This document shows positions 13,301-23,127 of a stretch of 28,620 bases of DNA, piece by piece. The first letter of the stretch is position 1; each line of letters begins with the position of its first letter. Position numbers and translations under genes: made by a program. The stretch comes from Pelargonium cotyledonis. Taxonomy: Eukaryota > Streptophyta > Magnoliopsida > Geraniales > Geraniaceae. Below the pieces are notes generated by a model. That model was not told the origin of the DNA. It did no database searches and saw only the letters and a program-made list of their open reading frames with translations. Location: the NCBI GenBank assembly GCA_036897625.1, contig JAYMTA010000445.1, positions 1 through 28,620 on the forward strand. The letters run 5' to 3'.

Positions 13301-14748
13301 CTCATTCCTTCAATTTTTCCAGGTGGGGAAAGCACTATTTGATGGTCAACTTTTAGATGTCCATTTCACCCGGTCTTTCTACAAGCATATCCTTGGAGTT
13401 AAGGTTACGTACCATGATATCGAAGCTATTGATCCTGATTATTTCAAGAACCTGAAGTGGATGCTTGAGGTATAGTCTCATCTCTCTCTCTCTCTCTCTC
13501 TCTCAAATTTGATTCCTTCTAACTTGGTTGTTTGTGGAATTTTACAGAATGATATTAGTGATGTTCTAGACCTTACATTTAGCATCGATGCTGATGAGGA
13601 GAAGTTGATTTTGTACGAGAGAAATGAAGTAATGATCTCTTCATATTCCATTATAAATTTGTTACTATCAAATTGGATTTTTCATTGTTATTGCTGTCAG
13701 TCTGGTTTTTTCTTTTCTTATGGAACACTAAATATGTTATTGTGATTCAGGTAACTGACTATGAATTGATTCCTGGTGGACGCAACATGAAAGTTACTGA
13801 GGAAAATAAGCACCAATACGTTGATTTGGTTGCTGAGCATCGTTTGACCACTGCCATTCGTCCACAGATAAATGCTTTTCTGGAAGGATTTAATGAATTA
13901 ATTCATAGAGATTTGATATCAATTTTTAATGACAAGGAATTGGAATTATTAATAAGTGGTCTTCCGGATATTGATTGTGAGTATCTCAGAACTTATTTTT
14001 CCTCACATTCTGTGAAGATATAATGTAACATGCCTTGGAGTTTCTTCATTTATTGTTTAATATGGTTTTCTGTGTTATTGTCTTTCAGTGGATGACATGA
14101 GGGCAAATACTGAGTATTCTGGATATAGTGCTGCATCTCCTGTCATACAATGGTTTTGGGAGGTTGTTCAAGCTTTCAGCAAAGAAGACAAGGCTCGGCT
14201 CTTGCAGTTTGTGACTGGCACCTCAAAGGTCATTACCCTTTTTATTATACTTTTTGAACACATTGCTTCAACATAACATTCTGGTTGATAGTACCTTACT
14301 TCCCAATACTTGTACTCTTTAAAAGACATCTTCATGCGAGTGCATTCTTTTGGATGTTTCAAATGATTAGCCATGTACTTTGCATTTGTCTTTTATGGTT
14401 CTGACGGTTGTGGATGGTATTGCTCCTGATTTTTTCAGGTACCTTTAGAAGGATTTAGTGCACTTCAGGGAATATCTGGTTCACAAAAGTTCCAGATACA
14501 CAAGGCCTATGGGAGTCCTGATCACTTGCCTTCTGCTCATACATGGTAATGCATCGTTTTCTTTGCATAAAAGCAACCTTTTTGTCTTTGTAGCTTCTAT
14601 ATGAATTTACTCGACCTTAACTTGTTGATATGGTCGTATATGCAGTTTCAACCAGTTGGATTTGCCGGAGTATCCATCGAAAGAACATCTGGAGGAAAGA
14701 CTGCTGCTTGCAATCCATGAAGCCAACGAAGGTTTCGGATTTGGATGA
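1313..14748 (+). CDS. UPL1/2: Giant HECT E3 ubiquitin-protein ligase, UPL1/UPL2 (HUWE1-like) type, 5'-partial
   Basis: The product moves ubiquitin from an E2 to its own cysteine and then to substrate lysines. Coding exons, each joined in phase: 1313-1408, 1509-1715, 1878-8415, 8588-9687, 9762-10067, 10146-10350, 10633-10907, 11001-11299, 12120-13236, 13323-13469, 13548-13628, 13751-13976, 14089-14228, 14439-14545, 14646-14748. That gives 3,648 visible residues; about 35 N-terminal ones are missing. Plant UPL1/UPL2 proteins are about 3,650-3,700 long. Domains by visible residue: helical DUF908/DUF913 repeats in roughly the first 800; UBA ~1274-1316 ([13 protein letters not shown]); UIM ~1321-1336 ([12 protein letters not shown]); Lys/Glu-rich stretch ~1685; Asp/Glu tract ~2122-2198; UBM/DUF4414 repeats from ~2553 ([17 protein letters not shown]); HECT ~3288-3648. 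The catalytic Cys (HTCFNQL) is residue ~3615, 33 residues before the C-terminus. No stop or frameshift interrupts the frame. I cannot decide between UPL1 and UPL2 orthology, because Arabidopsis has both as recent duplicates. Confidence 0.95.
5392..5580 (+). other. UBA plus UIM ubiquitin-binding module within the ligase
   Basis: The UBA is recognised by the MGF turn ([13 protein letters not shown]) and the closing MEWLFSH helix. About 12 residues later comes a UIM with the acidic start and A-x-x-x-S core ([14 protein letters not shown]). Both modules bind ubiquitin in other proteins. Together they mark the HUWE1/UPL1-2 branch of HECT ligases and separate it from UPL3-UPL7. The module lies inside the 6.5-kb exon. 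Confidence 0.85.
7938..8170 (+). other. Acidic low-complexity tract of the ligase
   Basis: About 75 residues are dominated by Asp and Glu, encoded by GAT/GAA/GAG/GAC runs, with one [11 protein letters not shown] interruption. Family members carry the same tract between the UBA/UIM and UBM regions. It is probably disordered and may bind basic partners such as histones; that role is inferred from HUWE1-type ligases. The repetitive codons create a long open frame on the opposite strand (7533-8297), which is a shadow. Confidence 0.8.
9403..9810 (+). other. UBM-type repeats (DUF4414 region) of the ligase
   Basis: Two near-identical units follow the UBM pattern DP-x-FL-x-ALP-x-x-[IL]R-x-[21 protein letters not shown] and [19 protein letters not shown] third, divergent unit ([15 protein letters not shown]) crosses the intron between 9687 and 9762. 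UBMs bind ubiquitin through the LP dipeptide in HUWE1 and Rev1. Three units give this ligase several ubiquitin contacts in addition to its UBA and UIM. Confidence 0.8.
12960..14745 (+). other. HECT catalytic domain exons
   Basis: The domain spans parts of seven exons. The N lobe ([20 protein letters not shown], then [20 protein letters not shown]) is the E2-binding half. The C lobe holds SGLPDID, GFSALQG, HTCFNQL and [14 protein letters not shown]. Every landmark of an active HECT domain is present, including the cysteine and the short aromatic C-terminus (EGFGFG) with Phe four residues from the end. Confidence 0.93.
13481..13504 (+). repeat. (TC)12 microsatellite in a ligase intron
   Basis: Twelve perfect TC units lie in the 78-nt intron 13470-13547, 11 nt after the donor. 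The repeat makes up nearly a third of this very short intron and extends its pyrimidine content. Confidence 0.95.
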
Positions 14749-15180
14749 GAAATAGTAGAAATGGGGAGTTCATGTAGATAGTATATATCAAGTCACAAAC
14801 TTTTGAGATAGGGAATTATTTGGGTTGGTAAAGGGTTGGTTGAAACTGACTGAGATGTTGAGTTGATACAACATGTTGATAGACTGTACAGTCCCTACGC
14901 ACATTTGCTAAGGAAAATGCTTCTGGCAGTTTTGCCAATCTCAAAAGTGTTTTAGTTTTATCATTTTAAAGTTTTGTTTCTTCAAAAATGTTTTGCTGCA
15001 TCTCTATTTTGTTTGTGCGCAGAACATGCATATTCATGCTTATGGTTAATTGTGAATTTTGGTGATTTCTTGGAACTTGTATGTTACAATACCTGCAAAT
15101 TCGTAGCTTTCTCGATATCTCTTTTATTTATTTATTATCAGCAATTTGGTACTTTTATTAAAAACTTCCAAAATTGAAAG

Positions 15181-15186
15181 AATAAA
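15181..15186 (+). terminator. Candidate poly(A) signal of the ligase gene
   Basis: A canonical AATAAA lies 433 nt after the ligase stop, preceded by T-rich sequence with a TTGTATGTT element near 15077. Plant poly(A) signals are loose, so the site is only a candidate. Confidence 0.35.
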
Positions 15187-15445
15187 AGTACATGAGAAAA
15201 TGGAGAGGTTGCCAAAAAGGCAAACACATGAAAATTAATGAATTTAATTTTTTTTCTTTTAAGGATTTTCAGATTCTCCTGTGTTGATACGAGGAATCAA
15301 CAATTGTGAAACGGTCGGAACTTTGAACATGAAATTAGTAAAAATATCCACTAATGATCCATATGGAAAGGGTATGGTCTCTAATGGGTGTATATCACTG
15401 GTTTTTGGACGTTTAAATGCTGAATCTGATCGACCCTAACCTCGT

Positions 15446-15473
15446 CACTTTAGATTCCTCGATATCTAAAGTG
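15446..15473. repeat. Perfect 10-bp inverted repeat (hairpin) between convergent genes
   Basis: CACTTTAGAT at 15446-15455 is followed after 8 nt by its exact reverse complement ATCTAAAGTG at 15464-15473. It lies between the 3' ends of the two convergent genes. Its function is unknown and it may be chance in AT-rich DNA. Confidence 0.6.
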
Positions 15474-15747
15474 CATTTTGGAGTCTCGTAATTCATTCAT
15501 TCGAAACAAGAGAAGAAAAAGAACAATATTGTTCTCATTAGATTTCTAAAAATAAAATGAAATGGAACTAATAAATCAAAACTTAAAACAAATTTTGAAT
15601 GATAACCGGGGTGCAAGTCTACCCACTCTTTAAGTCTCACAGTTAGGAAGCTACTTGATTCAAATACCAATAAACAATGGGTTTGAGAAATTTACATTCT
15701 AGTCAAATGTTGTTTCAAATGTACAGGCTTGTGCAATCAAATCTGTC

Positions 15748-18700
15748 TCATAACCAGACTTTTGACCTGGTGCTGCTCTCCTTGGCTCCATTATTAGCCT
15801 GCTCTCTCATCATTTTGTTGTTTAAGATTGCTCTTTGAGTCGTACAAGAGGTACTTCTTGTAATCCTTGCTAATGCTCTTGATGGGTCAATTTGCTTTGT
15901 CCTGTGTGCCTCTGTTGCCACTGTTTTCTTATCATTTAACGAAGTCGATAACAACGAACCATTCCTGGTCTCTTTGCTTTGTATTTCCCTCTTCCTTCTT
16001 ATCTCACGCAGCGAGTCTGTTCCTTTAAGCAAGACTGATCCCTGGCTCGTTGTCCGGCTACTACAATGGCTTCTCTGGCTCGGGGCATCCAAGCTGGGTG
16101 TAGTTTCAACTCTTGCCCAATCTCTCGATTCCTTCCCAGAGGCGGGTAAGGATATTTCAGCAGAACAAAGTGGTGATACAGACTCTTGGTGTTCGTACTG
16201 TCTTAACTTTTCTTCCAGCTCTTTTATCTGCCATAATATGAAGCTTAGGACTTTTTGCCTTCCATGTTACATTATTGCAGCATACTATTCATAAGCTTAT
16301 ACATCAGATTTTGAAGGCAAACCTTTTGATGATTTGAGTTGTTTCCTTCTGTAGCCAACCTGTTCTCAAGTTCTTTCACCTATAAAGCAATACATCAAAT
16401 TTTGTTAATTATTTGCTTATAATGGTACATACTACATACCATGAAAGAGCACTGGTACAGTGAGATGGGTATTTACATAATCGGCGCAACTATGGTGGGA
16501 CAAGTGAACATTTTGAAAATTGGAACGGGTAAAAAAATATTTGTGGTAACTGTGGCAGCAATTTTATTAAGATAGCAACAACCTTTCGCTGAAGGATCAC
16601 AGAATGAAGCTCATATTGTTGTGTTCTATCTTGCAACTTGTTCTCGACCTCCTTGACCTGCAGCATTCAAAAAACAATTATCAAGAGACCTAGACTTTGA
16701 TGCTATAACTTGCATGAGTAAACTGTTTACTTGTCTCCCTTCTTTAAGAAACTAACATTTCTTACTGAACTGATGTAGCTAAAGCTCTATAAATTTGTAA
16801 TGATCACTCCAATTGGATAGTTACAGCCTAAATGAGAAATGGCTTAAGCTTCACAACCAAAGCCATTTAAATTATGCTGCTGTTTGGAAACTTATTGAAG
16901 GTAGTTACTTAAAATGCCTTTGTACCATTTCTTTGTTCCTATAAAATGATGATAAGCCCCTAAACCTTAACATGCCTTCAGTATGCAATGAGGTTGAATA
17001 TTTTATGGACCTGTGCATGTAAGGAGGCTCCTCTGGAAAGGAACTTCTAATGAAATGGGAAAGAAAAGTAGCTTCCAAACCTTGTTTTGAAGAGCCATGG
17101 ATTGCACATGTTCATGATTTCTCAGCTTGTTCTCGAGTTCTTTGACCTTTTGTTGAAAGAAAATTCATGTATCACGGTTGAGATTATTTTAATTGTTTAT
17201 AAGAAAGAAATTTTTGTGCTGATAAAAAAAAAAATAGAAACAATTGTTTGGAAACCAACCTTCTGCTGAAGATTTGAGCAAAGTTCATCCTTCCCATCAA
17301 ATCCTTGAGAAACTTGCTGCAATTGCTTCTCTAGTTGTCTACATAACTCCATCTTTGATGCAAGCTGGGCTTCAAGCTCATCTATCTTCTCTTGTTGATT
17401 TCTACAGAGCAGATCCTTGCCTTTACCCTTGCCTTCAACGTTCTGCAACTTTTCTTCTAGTTGTTGTATTGCATCATCTTTGGATCTCAATTCTTGCTTT
17501 GCCTTATCAAGCTTCAATATGATCAGAAAGAGAAAATAAGCTCTATTATGCAGTCATTCCAATCATGAATACAATAACAGTAGGCCCTATTGTGTATAGA
17601 GAATAGAAAGTAATGAGAAAAAAACAGTTCAGTTGGCCATATACAACCTTACCATCATTTTCATCTTTTGAAGCTCACCCATGTCAATTTGCTTCTTTGG
17701 AGGACCCAGCTCAACTCCTCGAACCCGACTTGCAAAGTTTAACGAACTTATAGTCTCACATAGGTCCTGCTCCAAAGGGCTGATTTGCACAAACATTAGA
17801 GTTTTGGAATCACCCCCTGCAATACATATATATAAGGCCTCTTTAACCCCAAGACTTCCATAACAACCAGAGTAGTTTAATCCCGCTGGATGTGAAACAT
17901 ATCGATACATAACACCATAATTCGTTTGGCATTTAAAATAAGGGACACTCAGGAGTACACATTTAATTTCTCACTGAACCTTTTCACTTTCTAAACACAA
18001 TGGTGATTATAATACCAGATCATTGGTTATTATTATTGACATCATTCTTGCAATGACTCCATCCTTTTGCACTGGCACCACTCCAAGTAATATCACAGTA
18101 AAAATGATAAAGGAATAGCGTGTTCATAAATGAATTTTTCATGTGGCTGCTTACCCAGGGAGTCTTGAAGCAAATGGGTAAGCTTGCAATTCCTGCATAA
18201 CCCCAACTAACATATCAAAATATTAAAGCAGGGAGGACAATATGTCAGGTCTGAATACAAAAAAAAGTAAAAGCAAACCTGTATGGAATATGGCTGCTTT
18301 TCGTCGCCAAAGCACAAATTACTTCCCCAAGAGCTGAAAGTGATTTGTTTATGCTCAGAGCTTCCTTAAGTCGTTCTCCTTGCACTTCTGTTTTTGCCAG
18401 CCTCTCACTACCTGCTAAATCTACAAGCCATAGCTTGCTCTTGGTGCACTCACCACTTACTAAGTTTTTTGCTTGTACCAATATGGAGAGCATACTAAAT
18501 ATAGAAAGAAAGAAAACATGAGTAAAAAATCTTGCTCATAAGCTGATGTGGTTGCCATAAGCAGTATCTGTGAGATGAAACTCAGGTTCACACTAACCAG
18601 TGAGATCGGCTACTATGTTCATTCACATTGTTTGATCCTACAACCCTTGCATTACTTCCAGTCTGCAGAACATCCCACGCCTCCTTTAAGTTCTTGACTT

Positions 18701-21700
18701 TGGCTTCCACAGTTCCAGGGACATGATGAACCCCTTCAGAAGCTTGCCTTATCTCTAACCTAAAACGCAAAGCAAATTCAGAATAGAAGTGACATTCCTT
18801 TAATTAAAGGTAAAACACAACATAAATATGGTAGTCTGCATGCTTACAGCTGCCAAGTGAAGAAGCCACATGGCAGGTCAGAAATTTCTAAATAACTGGA
18901 TAAAACGAAAGACAGATATATGTTTACTTCTTTTCTGCCGGTGAGGTGGCCAGCAAATCCCTGATTTGCTCATTGTACACTTCTAATACGCTGACGGATA
19001 TGTTGTAGGTATGAGTTTCTTCCCTTTCCTTGGCAATTTTAAACAACTGCTCCAAAGTCCTATAATTAACTCCTCGGTTCTGCTCAGTCCCTTCCATTGT
19101 GAAAGTCTTTCCCGTCCCTGTTTGCCCATATGCAAAGATACAAACATTGTAGCCATCCAGCACAGAGATTACCATAGGTGAAGCATCCACAAACACATCA
19201 ACTGTCACAGAAAAATGGTATTCACTGTTAGTAAGATACAAAGATAATGACATCTTTGCCTAACCCTTTGACTAGCCAATGCCAAAACTAACTGGTCCTC
19301 GAGCTTAATATATACAACTAGGGCTTGCAGTTAAGGTCTATCTTTAAGTACTAAGCACACAAATGGTTACTTGCTCACAAAATATTACAAATTACTTGGA
19401 GAAAAAAAAGGAAAAAAAAACGTAATAACAGTAAAGGAACAACAAGCGGAGTATTTCAAATTTATTGAAAGAAGAAACAATTAGTTAAAGAGTGATTTAC
19501 TTTAGCAATGACTTGAAAAGTTTCATATCATGGCACAAGTCCAAGTTCTGAACACTATTAAATCATGGTATAATTCAGGATTTCTTCAGTGATGCACACC
19601 TTGATCATCCTTAGGTGTATAAACTCTATCAAATTTGAAGATCTTCTTTGTGGAGCCCCCTATAAGTATTGCAAGATCACCATCCTTAGCTGCATCAAGA
19701 TCTACTGCTGTGGCATATCCAGCCAATTTCTCTTTCTTACTCAATGGTCGACACCTGCAAAATACTCTAATGTTCCCTGAAAGGTACAAGATATAGAGAA
19801 GCATGAGTGGATTCATTCAAATGCAAATATCATAGATGACAACAATAGATACTTATAAGAAGATATTGCCTTTTGCTTCCTGAATCTGGTTGTGAAGCTG
19901 CTTCCTCTTAGCCAGTTCCTCATTATACTTCAATGTAAGATGTTGACACTGTGCAACTACAATTTGGCTGTGAGTATTTAGGTACCAAAAAGGTGATCAC
20001 TATTGCACTTCAAACCTGATGCAAACTTACCCAATGCTTGAACTGCAAATAACATCTTATTCAATTCAGGAATTGAGTCAGCAAAGTCATGTGCGTCGCG
20101 AGAGAGCTGAGAGTGCTCTTGGTTCATGATCTGTAGATGGATCAATATAGGACATGCCAAAGTTTATCCGCGGTGATGGTGGAAAGGTAAGAAGTAATAT
20201 AGTTATATAGGTATCTGCATAACGATAAGTAATGATTTACCTTAACTTTCTTTTCTAATTCTACAAAGACCGAGGTCCACTTCCTCTTATCATGTTTGTA
20301 TTTACTAGAAATATCTTGGAGTTCAGCTGCTTGTTTTTCCAAAGCTTGATCTGAATTCAAAATAACATATGAAACCTAAATTAAGATTAAGGTACATTAG
20401 TTTCCAAAGTACTTGGCATACAAGATATCCTTCAAGCGCACCAAATAAATGCTTCTTCAATTTGATGAAACCCGGTCAGTGGATTCTGTTTGAAAAGTAA
20501 GTTATATTTGGCACTACTAGCCATTGGCTCTGAGAAATGAAAACATCTTTTCCTCATAATTAAGAACTTCAATATATGCAACTAGATTTGGCTTACCTAG
20601 GCTACAGTTTAGAATAGACTTTTTGTCAATTTCCATTCTGACCTTCTCTAGCTCCTCATTCGCAGCTGTCAGCGCCATCCAGGCTTCGTAGCATTCATCT
20701 GTTTTGAGCTGGCATTGGGTCTTTAGCTCCTTTATCTTCTTTTCATACTTGGCAGTAGATTTTATCCTAACGTGCTTACGCTGCAAATCATAACATAAAC
20801 TTAAACCTGTTAAACAAGAACTCAAAGCCTTCAAAGTTCATATTCTCATTTGAAGTTATATCTAACCTGATCAGCTAATGAAACTTCTACTTCAGCAGCG
20901 CAATTATTACATATGAGATATCTGTCATTCACCTGGGGCTCTTTATTCAAGTTGCAGGATAACAATACATGAGTCTAAAGAGTAAGTCCAAATCAGAAAA
21001 ATGTTTATGAGCAAATAATTCATATAAAAGAGAAGATACCAAGGAGTTGTGTTGCCCGCTTTATACATATCCCACTAACAATTGGGCTCCCATAAACCCC
21101 TTCAAACCTAATAGTAATTGTCCCATCCTCAGCCACAGTAACTCTAACATCTACCAATTGTAATGGCTTGTATGCTCCAACTACAGCATAGATATCAAAT
21201 TCAGATAGGACCTACAGTTTTCACCCAAAACATGCAATTGTTAATATGTAGAACTATATATAAAGCGGTTCAATAAAATCATGTACTCATAATTTAAATG
21301 TTCTTGCCTTCTCTTCCTGAATGAAGACATCAAACACCCTCATTCCTTTAGGACCATTTGTGTTTATAATTTCAGCAAAATGAAGATCCACAAGATAGTC
21401 TCCAGGGGTTAGGTTGTCAAACTGATAGCAGCAGTTTCCAAAACGAACCGACTGATAAAGGAATGGCATCTCACCACCCTCAATTATAGTCTCATCTGTT
21501 CTTATAACATCCCCTCCTTGGAAAAAGCTGTCTGATTGAAGATGAACACTTGGACTGCCCTGTACCTCCTGTGCCCCGCCTCCCACATTTACAAAAATTA
21601 CAGGAGTTTCTGGTTCAAACAGCAAAACATGAAGTTTTGGATATTGTTTAGTTTGCATTTTGAACAGCTGAGGCATGTACTTATGTTAAAAATTGAAGAT

Positions 21701-22354
21701 AACCATTACCAGCTCCAACGAAGAAACAAGCATACAAATGAACAATGAATGGAACAAATGCAGCCAATACATTGACATTTTCAAACCGGTTCTCAACTAA
21801 TAAAAGATTCAATTCACTCTCAGATATGGAAATGCACCTTATCCTTTGAATAAATTCACCTATGCATGAAACTCAGAATAATTTATTGAAATTGAACATC
21901 ATCAAAAGTCACACTTCCCTGGCCTGCTTGGTTTTCCAGAATGTTTAATTTATATATTTTTTTTCTAGTTAGATTTCAATAAATCACGATGTAACCTTAA
22001 ACCTGAAGGCTGAAGCTGATACAAAATAGACACTCAAAAGCAGAGAAGAATAGCGTAACTCAGTCACCAGCATTTCAAATCTCAGTTTGTTTTCCTCCAT
22101 TTTCCCAGAAAATAACAGAATAGAAAATAATATAAAAATAATTTTAATTGAAGCAATAAAGACATACCAGTGAGATTAGCATTGACGAATCCTGTCCGAA
22201 TCAGCCTCGGCCCCGGAACACATATAACCGAAGCCGCTTCGTCATCCTCGTCGTCAAGACTGCCATTTCTGTTTACAGGCGATTCAAAGTTTTCTGGATC
22301 TGAAAGGTGGTGCGTAGGGGAGGGGGTTGATTCCAACACTTCTGCCATTGCCAT
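15748..22354 (-). CDS. KIN-14: Malectin-domain kinesin-14 (minus-end-directed microtubule motor)
   Basis: This is a plant kinesin-14 with an N-terminal malectin domain, the MDKIN group (Arabidopsis At1g72250/At2g22610). Exons, 5' to 3' on the minus strand: 22354-22168, 21609-21308, 21211-21040, 20940-20867, 20780-20597, 20350-20241, 20130-20031, 19956-19870, 19776-19600, 19201-18928, 18759-18598, 18494-18279, 18192-18155, 17816-17653, 17511-17260, 17146-17081, 16657-16583, 16379-16323, 16227-15748. All phases agree, giving 1,058 residues against 1,093 or more for relatives. Order: acidic N-terminus; malectin ~63-220; coiled coil ~240-400; neck and motor ~404-736 starting [13 protein letters not shown]-loop GQTGTGKT 490-497; switch I NEHSSRSH 602-609; switch II DLAGSER 635-641; coiled coil ~740-925; basic Ser/Thr-rich tail. 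A motor C-terminal to a coil with this neck predicts minus-end movement. Malectin binds di-glucose in animals; a sugar role here is unproven. The start is the first ATG of the MAMAEV frame; Met3 is an alternative. Introns 2 and 8 require GC donors. Confidence 0.93.
16200..17511 (-). other. Repeated coiled-coil exons at the kinesin C-terminus
   Basis: Four consecutive exons, starting at 17146, 16657, 16379 and 16227, each begin exactly at phase 0 with [24 protein letters not shown] and IKELEEKL. The first three are 66, 75 and 57 nt, all multiples of three, and end in Lys (QNK, QRK, HQK). The exon before them (17511-17260) has three internal copies of a related motif (KDLLC, KMELC, KDELC followed by Q-rich heptads). 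The pattern points to repeated exon duplication. Confidence 0.85.
18155..19776 (-). other. Kinesin motor domain, core exons
   Basis: Five exons (19776-19600, 19201-18928, 18759-18598, 18494-18279, 18192-18155) hold the core; exon 17816-17653 completes it with [11 protein letters not shown] and [15 protein letters not shown]. All nucleotide-binding motifs are intact: [46 protein letters not shown], the relay/neck-contact region, is complete too. The motor should hydrolyse ATP. Confidence 0.92.
21040..21609 (-). other. Malectin domain exons of the kinesin
   Basis: Exons 21609-21308 and 21211-21040 encode [64 protein letters not shown] and [15 protein letters not shown]. These are the signature strands of a malectin fold (PF11721). 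No signal peptide precedes it and a motor follows, so this copy must face the cytosol, unlike the receptor-kinase malectin domains of plants. Confidence 0.85.
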
Positions 22355-22560
22355 AGAGATAGGATCTGTTTGGGAGGTGAGAAAATAAAATGGAATCTTG
22401 TTTGTGAAGGGTTGTTTTGTGGCTTCACATCACTCACCTCAGAAGTCAGCTCTGCTCTGCTCTGCTCTCTTCGGTTCACTGTCACTCGCGCATAATGGTA
22501 TTCTGATTTTTTTGAATTTCGAATATATATGTGCCGTTTTAAAGTGGCATTTATTATTTC
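22355..22560 (-). promoter_or_regulatory. Putative 5' leader and core promoter of the kinesin gene
   Basis: Read on the minus strand, a TATATAT box lies at 22530-22524, about 170 nt upstream of the ATG. It predicts transcription from near 22490. The leader then contains a GCAGA pentamer repeat (plus-strand TCTGC units at 22451-22465) and purine-rich sequence. The assignment rests on position and motif only. Confidence 0.4.
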
Positions 22561-22742
22561 CAAATAACAAAATTAAAACAATTGTTTGTTGGGCTTTTGA
22601 AGTATGTCTCTCTCCACAATAATGGCAAAATCCTAATTTATGGATAATTTAACTACTGATGTGTTTTTTTATAATAAAAAAAATACTATTGATGACCATT
22701 TGGTGTTTAATTTTAAATTAGTCTTTTAACTTTTTTAAATTT
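22561..22742. other. AT-rich spacer upstream of the kinesin promoter
   Basis: This is simple AT-rich sequence with runs of A and T and no coding potential. It ends in TTTAAATTT at 22734-22742, the left target duplication of the adjacent transposon copy. Confidence 0.5.
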
Positions 22743-22910
22743 GGGGTAATTGCAATATCCTACTTTAAAGTAGATTTTTTTTTTAGTTTCATACTCTAAA
22801 GTATTTTTCGTTGTTTTTTCTACCTTATGGTTTTCAAGGAAGGTTCCGTCTCTAACACTATTATATTGAAGATAAAAAGACGGTTTTGCCCTCATCTTCA
22901 TCTTCAACCC

Positions 22911-22946
22911 CTCTCTCTCTCTCTCTCGCCCTCATCTTCACCTTCA

Positions 22947-22989
<43 letters not shown>
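22911..22989 (+). repeat. (CT)n microsatellites inside the MULE-like element
   Basis: CT runs at 22911-22927 and 22953-22989 are each preceded by a near copy of GCCCTCATCTTCA-[TC]-CTTCA. A ~41-bp unit therefore appears to have been tandemly duplicated and the CT tract then expanded. Long apparent open frames across it on both strands (Leu/Ser or Arg/Glu repeats) are artefacts of the dinucleotide. Confidence 0.9.
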
Positions 22990-22991
<2 letters not shown>

Positions 22992-23127
22992 GAAAAAAGA
23001 ACAGAGAAAGAAGATGAAGGATTTGTTTCAAGCGTCGGCGACGTCCACGGCCTCCAACGGCGACATCCACGGTGAGATCGACGGTCTCCAAGATCTGGAT
23101 TGCGGATATCGTCGGCGAGCTCAATAG
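22990..23127 (+). pseudogene. Possible captured coding fragment inside the element (45-codon frame)
   Basis: Directly after the CT repeat a frame runs from ATG at 22990 to TAG at 23125-23127. Its second half (about 23030-23120) is markedly G+C-rich with CGGCGACG and CGTCGGCGAG blocks, unlike the surrounding AT-rich DNA. The peptide (MKKEQRKKMKDLFQ...YRRRAQ) resembles nothing I recognise. The base composition suggests host sequence picked up by the transposon, as Pack-MULEs do. It may simply be the internal sequence of a repeat family. Confidence 0.3.

Larger units (their letters stand above)
14749..15747. other. Convergent 3' region between ligase and kinesin
   Basis: This is the region between the two stop codons. 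It probably holds both 3' untranslated regions. A plus-strand AATAAA lies at 15181-15186, 433 nt after the ligase stop. On the minus strand three overlapping AATAAA hexamers lie at 15123-15136, about 610 nt after the kinesin stop. A 10-bp perfect hairpin lies at 15446-15473. I see no gene; the 67-codon frame at 14974-15177 resembles nothing I know. Confidence 0.5.
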
